Assembly: GCA_928212115.1 (NCBI GenBank)
Contig: CAKMRJ010003334.1
Span: 38,963,021-39,027,020 of the forward strand
Length of the DNA stretch: 64,000 bases
Direction of reading: 5' to 3'
Origin: Lactuca virosa
Lineage: Eukaryota > Streptophyta > Magnoliopsida > Asterales > Asteraceae
The position numbers and the translations under genes were made by a program. The notes under the pieces are model-generated. The model was not told the DNA's origin. It saw only the letters and a list, made by a program, of their open reading frames with translations, and searched no databases. Below, one piece after another: positions 54,710 through 64,000 of this stretch (its first letter is position 1; every line of letters starts with the position of its first letter).

Positions 54710-56892
54710 TGTGACATCCCCAAATTCACGGTCAGAAAAGACCGGTTTCATTTATGCTTTTAAAATAATTTCAGAGTAAATCCATTGATTTAAAAGAGTT
54801 GCGGAAATTTGTCCCCAAAACAATACATGATAAAATAAGGTTTATCAAAGCATTTCTTAAATGTATTTTCATTATATATCAAAACTCGGGATGTCATGTT
54901 CCGATACAGACACAAAAGCATAAACAATAAAACATAGACCTTACACAGTTATATACAACTACCGGTCTATAAACAAAAACATCTTCACAAGTTCTCCAAC
55001 TTATGCTCTCGCGCCACTACCTGTAATACAAAGAAACTGAGTGGGTCAGGCTTGGGAGCCTGGTGAGCATATAGGGTTTTCAACCCACAATAAATAATTA
55101 TATTTAATTTCACCAACCAACAATAACCCGATTACCCATTCCCGTTATCCTCACTTTACGTCCCTAAAACAACAACTATCACAAGGGACCTAGTCTAGGA
55201 TTTTTCATCGGGACGGACACTACTGCAAAGGGGTTTCCTCAGCAATGAATGTCCTAAGGCAACCATGAGGGGGAGAGAATACAGCAAATGAACACTTAAG
55301 TTCACTACACCTACAGGTTATGAGTCTGCCAGCGTTCCACTGAACTGTCTAGAAAAGCCCGTGGTCGTCATCCATATTCTGCTGGATGACTAGATCACAA
55401 TCACATCGATGTCTCTCATCATTTTTATTTCACCACACATCACTATCTACCCATGTTCTACCCAACATATTTGTAGATAAAATATACTTGTTTATATACA
55501 GCTTAAAACCTGTATAACATATTCATTCAATACTCATACCACATAACAAATAGTATATAATCACATAGCACGTATTTCATAGAGTATAATTCATATATGT
55601 GTATTATAGAAAGCAACTACACACTTACTCATATCATATATCTAATACATTCATCAATACTTGTATTAAAATCGTGTATATGAAAGAGACTATGCACTCA
55701 CCTGATAAGACGATGTTCGGACAGCACTACGGCTCTTAAAGCAGTATTCTTCGGTGAAACTGGGATATCTTCACACACCGGGCTTCTCGCGGGCAGAGCT
55801 TTGGCTCGGAAACTCTTTTCTTCTCGGAATCTTCTGAGCTTTGGGACTCGTTTCGGGTCTCGGGATGATACCGGGGCTTCGGGGGTATAACTTGCACGTA
55901 AATCGAGGTAATATGGATGAGAGGAAAGAAATTGAGCAACAAAACTCGGCTGGCCTTGCTTTCTATTTATAGGAGGCTGAAATCCTATGCTCACGTCGTG
56001 AGCCACAAATGCTCACTTCGTGAGCTCGATGTCATAACGTTCGTCATCAGGCCACTTGACCTGGAAGATGTCTATCACCTGCTCACGCCGTGAGCCACTG
56101 TGCTCACGTCGTGAGCTCTGACACAGGGGTTGAAGTTCATGCCCCGAACTTCAGAAATTCATATCTTTCACATATGAGCTCCGTTTTCGACGTTCTTTAT
56201 ATCTACGCGTAGGTGAGATTATGCTCTACAACTCTCGTTTAGACTCCATCGGCTAATTTTGACTTTAACTTTTATTATATTATTTTTAGTAGGCCGGGAC
56301 AGGAAAACTCCGTTAGAAATTCATAACTCTTTTATCTGACGTCCGTTTTCGTCTGTCTTTTTACCGTTGCATTACTATCGACGAGATCTTCGATTCTCGT
56401 TTATATTGTTTTGGATAGAAATCACTCGATCCCATATTCGAACTTTGGGCTGCATACCGCTAAGTCGAAACTTCGAAAAATCATAACTTCCTCATACGAA
56501 GTCAGATTTAGACGTTCTTCTTATGCACGCTCTCGGTTTAACTTCGAAAAATCATAACTTCCTCATACGAAGTCAGATTTTTACGTCACACAGTGTCGTA
56601 CCGGTTCTGTTGCGAAACTTCGACATATCATTCGTTATAACTCGGATTTCGACATTATTTATATATTCGGAAACCTTGCCACGACCACTACAACTTCATG
56701 TATAGATATCGGGCTTATCTAATATTTTACTATATCGCTTATTTTTATTCTTAATCCATTTAAATCACACAATTAAGCAATAAACACATAGTACTCAAAT
56801 AATACATTCTTATTATTTCAAAACGAGTTACAAAGGTTAACCTAGACTGTTACACCATCATTAATGCCTAGCCTAGAAACACGGGCGTTGCA
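54710..56892 (-). repeat. Solo LTR (family E) inserted in a LINE remnant
   Basis: 2183 bp from TGTGACATCCCC to GGGCGTTGCA with a perfect 5-bp duplication AAGAT (54705-54709 and 56893-56897). TATA-like CTATAAATAG is on the minus strand at 55963-55972. Four odd palindromes of the form CTCAC(G/T)NCGTGAG lie at 55990, 56012, 56082 and 56103. A GAAACTTCGAAAAATCATAACTTCCTC-like phrase is duplicated at about 56467 and 56539. No internal region seen. Confidence 0.85.
55963..55972 (-). promoter_or_regulatory. TATA box of LTR E
   Basis: CTATAAATAG on the minus strand, upstream (minus orientation) of the CTCACGTCGTGAG cluster boundary. Supports minus orientation of this solo LTR. Confidence 0.45.
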
Positions 56893-56897
56893 AAGAT

Positions 56898-57125
56898 ATT
56901 GTTTCTCGCTCTAGGTGTGTGGTTGGTAAGTTTCCTATCACCTATCTCGGGATGCATATTGGGCTTAACATGAGTCGTAAAAGGAGTTGGGAATCGATTA
57001 TATAAAAGTTAAAAAAAAAATATTGTTGACATGGAAAGCAAATGCTTATCTGTTGGTGATAGATATACTCTTATCAAGTATGTTTTAGGTGGCATTGGGA
57101 TTTACTATATGTTAAATTGTATGTG
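56898..57125 (+). pseudogene. LINE (non-LTR) reverse-transcriptase remnant
   Basis: It reads CVVGKFPITYLGMHIGLNM, then SWESII, a stop and a frameshift in an A-run, then LTWKANAYL and a degraded LSSMF stretch. FPxxYLGxPxGxNM followed by WxxxxxxxxxxLxxWKAxxLS is the hallmark of the RT C-terminal part of plant L1-type LINEs. Only about 75 codons survive, so it is a dead, 5'-truncated or eroded copy. Confidence 0.8.
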
Positions 57126-57145
57126 GTGCATACACTATAATACAA

Positions 57146-57201
57146 GCATATAGACCATAATACATGCATTTATTTCAATGCATGTATTATGGTCTATATG
57201 C
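57146..57201. repeat. Perfect 25-bp inverted repeat with 6-base loop
   Basis: The arm 57146-57170 is exactly complementary to 57177-57201, centred on TATTTC. Related phrases (CATAATACATGCA, TGCATGTATTATAG) recur at 57125-57145 and 57325-57370. It could form a strong hairpin in RNA or cruciform DNA. Confidence 0.85.
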
Positions 57202-57971
57202 ATTGCATGGATTATAGTACATGTCATGCATAAAAACTAACAAATTTATACGTATAGAAGTTTTTTTCAAAATATTTTTAATCATCCATGTCGTCTCATA
57301 GGTCTATCTGATCTTCCATGACGTATCAAGTATGTATTATAGTTTATATGCATGTATTATAGTGCATGTACTATTAGTTTATATATAACAAATTCAGTTC
57401 CACAAATCTAGAATAGTAGAGGAGGTGGGGGACGAATGAGACGACATGTATGATCATAAGTATTTTGCGGCATGGGTTAATGATGATGGTGAACAATCAT
57501 AATGGAGTGGAGGGTCGGTCAAACGGTGATGACGTCGTGTAGAGATATCATATTGATTCGACGATGGACAAAGTGATTAGTCGGACTCTTGTAAGTAAAT
57601 AGTTAGCGATAAAGGGATTGTCGGTGATGGATGTGGTGGGTAGCGTTGGAGATTTTGGCGACGAAGGAGGGCAAAGTCTAATGGGTTGGGGGCTAACATG
57701 CATTCAAATTTATGGGCATATAGTTTTCAGAAATGGTCCTTGAAGTTTATATGTTATATTAGTTTTGGTCCAAAAAAATCTTTTTATATTGGATTCAAGG
57801 GAAATAATTAACGGCGTCAGCTAAAAACACTTATCGTGATGGATTATAAAATGTTGTCAGTGGTAAAGACTAATGTGTTGTTTGTTTTTTTTGTAAAAAA
57901 CCTCTTCAAACCTCTTTGTGATTCGCGGCGTAGCACACGCGCAACACTTTTTACCTCGCAACAATTTGTTT
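57202..57971. other. Intergenic DNA, no gene recognised
   Basis: No exon or transposon end that I can defend. 57872-57960 resembles the left end of the MITE at 60635 (GTTGTTTGTTTTTTTT, later TTCGCGGCGTAGC), perhaps a diverged relative. Confidence 0.45.
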
Positions 57972-59400
57972 TTCTAAAGTCTTCTAAGTAAAAAAGCTCT
58001 GTTTGTGTGCTGTTTGGGACAACACTTGTCTTCCCTCTTCTAGCCTCTTCAAACCTAAAATCGCACCCTCTTTTTTTCTTCCCTCGACGAGTGATTCATC
58101 TCCGATTGGCATCTTCAATCGTTGCAGCCTCCTTCGTCGGCGCAACCTCCTCCCCGACGTAGTCGTCGTCACTGTTGCAATAAATTACAATTTAGCTCTT
58201 TGAGGTTGACATTCTCTTAGGTGCTGTTTGTTCTTTTGAAAAGAAAATTGAAGAAGTCTGCGGACCACCTCTGCAACCCTCTGCAACAGAAGAGGTGGAC
58301 CAAACAGTTGCACCATGTAATAAAGAGCTTGTTTGTTTTTTAACCTCTGCAGACTGTTGCAATAAACTGAAATTTAAATAAACTTATTTTACAAAATTAA
58401 AATAGTTTTTCAACACAAAATATTTAATAATTTTAGTCTTACAACATTGAAATAAAATTCATTACATTTTTTTATAAAAACATTCAATACTATTAAATAT
58501 TATTTACAAATTAAATGAATTAATATTAAAATTACATTGTTTTAGCTAAATAAAATCCTTGTGAATTGCTTCAAATTTGCTTTTGATTTGGAGTTCCTTC
58601 ACAAAAACTTGATTCAACACTTGGAGCAACATTCTCTTGGCTCGTGTTTGCTTTTGCTTCACATGCTCCACAAATACAAGTGTGATTTCAAAAAGCATAA
58701 TTACATCATAATTTTTATATTTCTAATTACAAGCATAGATCATTTGACTATTTGCATTTGTTACTAGAGATGTGCAAGATCAAACGAAATGCAATTAAAT
58801 TAAACATCAATATTCTCTCAAATATTTTATCGAGCACCCGTAGTGTACAACTTGTTTCCCTTTTAAATTATCACCACTAGATGCATACACATCCATCCCA
58901 CTCTTTAGAAATCTAATTCAGCATAACAATAAATTCAATTAATGAAACTAACGATTTTTTCAGCAAAGATTATTGGACATTTCACATAACAAGAACTATA
59001 ACAACAAATCAACATGAAAAATCAGCATATACTTGCATATGTTGCTGATTTCAGCAAAAGATGAATCAGAATCAAGATTCAGCAAGAATAAAGATATCAG
59101 CAAGAATAAAAACATATGAAGCAAGGCAGAATCGTTGCTTCAGCAACAATAAACGAAAAAAAACCTAACCTGATGTCGATTGGAGACTGACCAGTGACGA
59201 CGACTACATCGGGGAGGAGGTTGCGCCGACGAAGGAGGCTGCAACGATTGAAGATGTCAATTGGAGATGAATCACTCGTCGAGGGAAGAAAAAAAGAGGG
59301 TGCGATTTTAGGTTTGAAGAGGCTAGAAGAGGGAAGGCAAGTGTTGTCCCAAACAGCACACAAACATAGCTTTTTTACTCAGAATACTTTAAAAATATAA
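57972..59400. repeat. Large inverted duplication (arms about 205 bp)
   Basis: 57985-58186 and 59178-59388 are inverted copies with only a handful of differences. The spacer is about 1 kb. Each arm encodes, outward, a basic stretch (SGRRLRRRRRLQRLK) or, on the other strand, PSSSLFKPKIAPSFFLPS. I cannot tell which, if either, is coding. The spacer begins with a MITE-like end at 58220. No target-site duplication identified. Confidence 0.75.
58220..58400. mobile_element. Partial MITE, same family as 60635-61068
   Basis: Begins GGTGCTGTTTGTTC after TTA at 58217-58219 and matches, in reverse complement, the right part of 60635-61068 (shared GAGGTGGACCAAA and CTGCGGACCAC). The other end was not found, so it is partial or rearranged. 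Confidence 0.6.
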
Positions 59401-60631
59401 CTCGCAAAAAAAAATTTCTCAAAATATGTATCTCAATTATATATTTTTTTTCTTCTAAATTATTCTATGGACATTTTGATGTGTTTCGTAGTTCAGCAGG
59501 GAAAACCTCGTTTCTCCACCGATAAGGATCCAGCGGGACAGCACGTGCTAAAAAGAGAGTGTGGCATGAACAAACGGACAACAACGCGTGGGTTGAAAGT
59601 TTCAAAAAAAAAAAAAAAAAAGATGTGATCCCTGTGTGACGTAAGTTACGTAGATAAGAGAGTAATCAATCAGAGCAGTGGTTCAAAGTCCGAAATACAT
59701 TACTTACATCTTCAGTCCCTCCATTTTAATAGCTTTCATAAATCAGACCACAGTCATTTATTCCATGCAATTCACTGCTTTATCTACAGAAATAAAATAA
59801 ATCCATGGACCATTGTTTAGTTACTTAATTATGTAAAATTACAATAGCTAAAAAAAATATCTGATATTCGGGTTTTTTTTTGTTTAAGTCCAACTTTTTT
59901 TTTTTCAATATTTTTTTTATATTTTCTTTATTTTTCTCATTTACTCTCGTGTTGTAGCTAATCTTTCAGTAATATAAAAGTTTTTTTTTTTTTTTAAAGA
60001 CCATTGTATTCGTCAATTTTTTCCCGAGCGACTAAAATATTCTAATTTTTTTTAGAATGTCATCATCATATGGTTATATACAATACCAATAACATTCTCT
60101 AAAATAAGTTTTATTATATATACATATTTAAATTTAAATATTTATATATATAAACACAATTCCAAATAGCTCTGGACTGAACAATCAAGATGATGGACTC
60201 GATTTCATGGTGCTAACATATTAAACACACGGGAAATTAACTCGGGAGAGTAATAATGTTTTTGTTTTGTTCAAAAAATATAATTAACTTTTTTTTTTTT
60301 TTTTTGCTTATTATATCATTGAAACTTTGTTAAATCGTTCAAAAACCATCCTTGGCGTCCAGAGTAAGAGTTTATTACTGATTTAACATTTTTTTATTGA
60401 GTTGGATATATAGTCACCAAATCGTCTTCTTCCCAACGTTCTTATATAGCATAAAAAAGAATTATCCATTATAAATTTGCATATCTTTAACTCATAATCG
60501 TACCTCTCCAAGGCAAATACGACAGTTGATGATGCAAGCCCCTATCATTATGGGTATCATTCTTGAATATTGACTTCATCAACCAAGAACAATCATGACA
60601 TAAGGTTTAAGATTTGTCCGGTAAGTGAGTT
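59401..60631. other. AT-rich intergenic DNA, no gene recognised
   Basis: Contains homopolymer T runs (about 59980, 60290) and a TGACGTAAGTTACGT palindrome-like stretch at about 59636. No exon seen. Confidence 0.5.
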
Positions 60632-60634
60632 TTA

Positions 60635-61068
60635 GGGGTTGTTTGTTTTTTTTTTTTTTTGTGAAGATCTGCGCAATCACTTTTGTCTACGCCGCGCAGA
60701 CATATTCTCTCGCAAAGTGTTTGTTTTTTGGAAATGTGCAGACAAAAAACGTCTGTGCGACGTCTTCCTGGCGCAGACATGAGTCACTGTCTTTAAAGGT
60801 CTTCAGACCTCATTTTAACCTAAACCAAAAAAAAAACATGGGCCATCGTGCTGTTTTTTTTCTTTTTTTTGCTGAAAATGCGTTTTTAATGTTTATGACA
60901 TGAAATTAAGTTTGAAAAATAAATTTATTTCAACCGCTGCAGACGTTAAAAACAAACAGTCTTTTTATTGCAGACTGCAGACATTTGGTCCACCTCTTCT
61001 GCCGCAGAGACTTGCAAATGTGGTCCGCAGATTGTAGACATTTTAGCTTCAAAAAAACAAACAGCACC
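60635..61068. mobile_element. PIF/Harbinger-like MITE, 434 bp
   Basis: Left end GGGGTTGTTTGTTTTT, right end on the other strand GGTGCTGTTTGTTTTT. TTA is duplicated at 60632-60634 and 61069-61071. The interior is rich in CTGCAGAC / GCGCAGAC words. No transposase. The three-base TTA duplication and the G-rich ends suit PIF/Harbinger. Confidence 0.72.
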
Positions 61069-61110
61069 TTAATGTTTAAGTTAAATGTTTTCATCGTCTA
61101 ATTTTAATCT

Positions 61111-61715
61111 GAGAAAATTTGTCAAATAACCAAAGGGAATAGAAGATTTGAAGATTTTGACCATAAAAAAATTGATTTTGGTAAATGACCATCACTTCTG
61201 CAGGGAGTGCTCTGCAGAAGGCTTAATCCTTATCAAGAAAATGAATAGTTCTGTGGAAATGAGGTGGAAGGGGTAAATTTGTAAAATCACACCAAAAAAA
61301 GGCAGTTCTCACTTTGTTGGCTGCAGAAGTGACAAATTTTTGGAAGAGAGGTTACGGCTTTGCTGCGGAACGAAAGGAAGAAGACAAAGAAGAGATGTCG
61401 ACGAAGGGCAGAACACGAGGATGGTGAGGCGATCCCGATTTTTGCCATGGTTAGTCGAAGAACAGTTCCTCAGAGGTGTGCTGATGAAGAACAGATCCGC
61501 AGAGCCCCCTCTGCGGAAGCATGCAACAAACAGTTTTTTTTTTGGTCTTTTTCCCCTGCCACCTCAATTCCTCGTTATTATTCACATTCCTCAAAAGATA
61601 AAAGGCTTCCGCAGAGCCCCCTCTGCGGATCCCTTGGTCATTCTACAAAATTCAAATTTTTATGGTCAAAATGTTCAAACACCTCATTCCCTTTGGTCAT
61701 TAGATGAAATTTCTC
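61111..61715. mobile_element. Probable inverted-repeat MITE, about 600 bp
   Basis: Arms of about 90 bp pair: ATAACCAAAGGGAATAG with TTTGACCATAAAAAAATTG at the left, TTTTTATGGTCAAAATG with CATTCCCTTTGGTCAT at the right. The interior holds two copies of the hairpin CCGCAGAGCCCCCTCTGCGG (about 61498 and 61611). A clear target-site duplication was not found, so the limits are approximate. Confidence 0.55.
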
Positions 61716-61894
61716 CATTTGAAGAATCCTTCAGGATCCTTTGAACTAAAGATTGGAATTCTAGAAAATGAGCTTAACATGTACCAGATGTAGATTGATC
61801 ATGAGTGTGTGAGTTTTAGAAAAGAATCGGATCAAATAATTAGTAGAAAACTGTTTACTCATAAATGTTGTGTGTTATTTATGTTTATTTTGTA

Positions 61895-62155
61895 CTCCAT
61901 CCGTCCCAAAATAATTGTCCACTGACAAAAAACACAGAGTTTAAAAGAACATTAATTACCATTAATTTTATTAAATTAAATGACAATCTTACCCTTTTGT
62001 TGCATTTAATTCATTGGTAGTTGTATTTAATTTCATGATAATTTAACTAATAATGAGGGGTATTATGGTAACAGACATATTTATTTTTATAAGTAGACAA
62101 TTACTTTGGGACAAACTAAAAAGAAACATGGACTATTAATATGAGACGGATCGAG
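61895..62155. mobile_element. Stowaway-like MITE, 261 bp
   Basis: Ends CTCCATCCGTCCCAAAATAA and, on the other strand, CTCGATCCGTCTCATA. TA is duplicated at 61893-61894 and 62156-62157. TGTCC(A)...(T)GGACA and CCCAAAATAATTGTC / GACAATTACTTTGGG pair internally. This end sequence is the classical Tc1/mariner-derived Stowaway terminus in plants. Confidence 0.82.
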
Positions 62156-62225
62156 TATTTAGTTAAAGTCCTTTATAGAACCATGATGTTAGTTTTCCCA
62201 TTTTCTAATAGGATCAGGTATAAAT

Positions 62226-62327
62226 GATTGTAAATTATAATGAATATATAGTTTGTTTAGCTTGAAAACAATAATTGATTGTAAATTATAATGAATATAT
62301 AGTTTGTTTAGCTTGAAAACAATAAAT
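62226..62327. repeat. 51-bp tandem duplication
   Basis: Two almost identical units at 62226-62276 and 62277-62327, starting GATTGTAAATTATAATG. Recent local duplication. Confidence 0.92.
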
Positions 62328-62372
62328 GCAGTTCATTGTTTTGGGAATAAATTACATTTGCAAATGTAGTTG

Positions 62373-62373
<1 letters not shown>

Positions 62374-62431
<58 letters not shown>
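62374..62431. repeat. (TA)n microsatellite
   Basis: TA tract of about 29 units. Confidence 0.95.
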
Positions 62432-62433
<2 letters not shown>

Positions 62434-62574
62434 CATTGATTAATGTGTTTTATTTTTGTAGGAATTACAAACTATTCGGTCACGTTAGAACAAGTTCATT
62501 ACATGCCATACAGTAAAGAGCATAAAGCATTCAAAAGTGCAAATACAGTCAAAATACCTAAAGAAAATATTCGT

Positions 62575-64000
62575 TGTAACGTCCCAAAACTTTCAAAAAG
62601 ATTTTTCATTTTCAAAATAAATTAACCGATTAAAACCTTTATCTCCAAAGTCATTAAGTAACATTCGTTTGTTTTGAACCGTACATTATCAGAGTTAAAT
62701 TTACAAATTTTATGGAAACGAACATCTTCCATGCGTGTGTACAGTCCCACCGAGCTCTTCTCACGCACGACCTACAAAATGTTAAATACACAACTGTAAG
62801 CGTAAAGCTTATAGTTGTGTATTTCAAGATGGTCATTTGATTATCCTTTACTTTCCTTCATTTGATTCCGAACTGTTTCAACCTTTTTAGGTTGGGGGGG
62901 GGGGGGGGGGGGAATGACCATCCTTCCCTCAAATCAAATGTGGATGAATTATGTTTGTTTCTCATCACTATGTATTATGTTTGTTTCTCATCACTCTGTA
63001 TTATGTTTGTTTCTCATCACTAAGTATTATGTTTGTTTCTCATCACTATGTATTACTCATGAATGAACCGACTCATTGTATGTTTCATTGTTCTAGTGAT
63101 AGTATTAGTATCTCCCTAAACTATACCTATTATAGCTTACTAGAAATGTTGTTTGAATGTATGAACATGTTTGTATACCCTTGCTACCCAAAGGTATTGA
63201 GTTGAATGAAAGAAGGAACCTTTATATCTACATACATATACATGATATATAACTAGGATTCAAACGACCTTCGGACAAATAACCTGAATACCCTAAGTCC
63301 ACAACCAAACAAGGAACAGGAAGTAAGGTGAGCTATCAGTCCTAAGTCCTTTCAATCCTACTTATATAACTATATCTATATAGATACACATTTAACAGAA
63401 TATAAGTTTAAAAGAGTTTGATAAAAGCATTTGATATGCAAAAGAGTTTGTAAGACAGTTTGAAGTAAAACAGTTTGGTAACACAGTTTGAAAAGTAAGA
63501 AATCCACTTGTTTGGTAGTTATTAATCACATGTGATTGATATAATAACTATAATACTTCAACTTGTATTCCCCCCCCATAAAAGCATTTAAAATCATTTA
63601 AAAGGTTAATTAAGGGGTATGAACTCACCTGTAGTGAGTGGTTTGGATGAACGGAATGTATAGGATGCTAAGTGTCAAGTGAAGACTTGAACACACACAA
63701 GGATCCTAGTTAACATATAATAACACATATATGTATCCAATTAGTCATTAAACAACTAATTAATCAAGTTTAAGACATCCTAAGACATGTAAAACACTTT
63801 ATTTAAGTGCTATAAGTCCTAAGGATTGCATCTAAGGGTGGTAGGACCTTGCATTTGAGTTTAGGGTTCAAGGGTAAACTCCTTTGGAGTTTACGGTTTT
63901 GTGACCATCACCCTTTGAGTTTGTGGTCGTAAACCCATGAGTTTATGGCCGTAAACTCATGGTACTTATACCATTTTGTGTTTTGATGCTTTACAAGTCA
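62575..64000 (-). repeat. LTR-like sequence (family F), right end beyond window
   Basis: Starts TGTAACGTCCCAAAACTTTC, like the minus-strand gypsy LTRs at 22339, 50145 and 51501, and contains a TGTAAGCGTAAAGCTTATAG phrase like the others. Neither a primer site nor a tract lies to its left, so it is a solo LTR or the left LTR of a minus-strand element. It contains a run of 19 G (62894-62912) and the 26-bp repeats at 62951-63054. Confidence 0.6.
62951..63054. repeat. 26-bp tandem repeat, four copies
   Basis: ATGTTTGTTTCTCATCACTA plus six bases, starting at 62951, 62977, 63003 and 63029, with one or two differences per copy. A short open frame over it just reflects the repeat. Confidence 0.95.

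Noticed and set aside
59636..59655. TGACGTAAGTTACGT as an as-1/bZIP-type promoter element
   Set aside because: A single site without TATA box or gene nearby; too weak to annotate.
61340..61744. Two overlapping frames of 115-134 codons
   Set aside because: They span the inverted-repeat element and its CCGCAGAG hairpins; no motif, and the frames end within the repeat arm.
62951..63205. Frame beginning MFVSHHYVL as a small membrane protein
   Set aside because: It only translates the 26-bp tandem repeats.

Overview
The window looks like heterochromatic repeat DNA from a flowering plant nuclear genome. I see no complete host gene, no rRNA or tRNA gene, and nothing bacterial. Almost everything recognisable is a transposable element or the debris of one. 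The evidence is Ty3/gypsy chromoviruses primed by initiator tRNA-Met, Ty1/copia elements, a non-autonomous gypsy (Athila/Tat-like) element, a CACTA transposon, PIF/Harbinger-like and Stowaway-like MITEs, foldback elements and a LINE fragment. The dense ACTCGWCGAGT-type palindromes in the LTRs remind me of Asteraceae (lettuce-type) gypsy families. That species call is recollection, not proof.

Layout. 1-18478 is one broken Ty3/gypsy element on the + strand (gypsy-1). Its integrase is split at 5658/13319 by a gag-only copia element (5659-13313, minus strand, 5-bp TSD TTATC). Its 3' part is replaced by a minus-strand gypsy fragment (gypsy-3, about 13778-17446), and its 3' LTR is 17447-18478. 18479-22338 is AT-rich DNA with a 991-bp foldback element (8-bp TSD). 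From 22339 to 53756 the order of fragments fits a minus-strand gypsy element (gypsy-4). Into it have been placed a 5'-truncated + strand copia (23213-26907) and a + strand gypsy tandem (27625-47833) with the order pol end, LTR A, gag-pol, LTR A. The first LTR A of that tandem holds a gag-only Athila/Tat-like element (29135-34912). Its gag holds a solo copia LTR (36667-37428). Just before its last LTR sits a 4.67-kb CACTA element (41330-45996, TSD GAA) that carries exons resembling the cohesin cofactor PDS5. The right LTR of gypsy-4 is itself split by a solo LTR (51501-53378). 54710-56892 is a solo LTR inserted in a LINE reverse-transcriptase remnant. 57126-62570 is AT-rich DNA with MITEs and hairpins. 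A further LTR starts at 62575 and runs out of the window.

How the parts work together. None of the elements looks able to move by itself. The gypsy pol reading frames keep one phase over long distances but carry several stop codons. The copia pol has lost its reverse-transcriptase active-site aspartate. The gag-only and CACTA elements would need proteins supplied in trans.

The least expected signals are two. First, two intron-like segments sit at matching places in separate gypsy copies: a leader intron ending just before the gag start, and a second between gag and protease whose removal from gypsy-1 joins the two frames. Second, each LTR family has its own array of short odd-length palindromes, and one of these motifs also occurs in the leader of an unrelated copia element.
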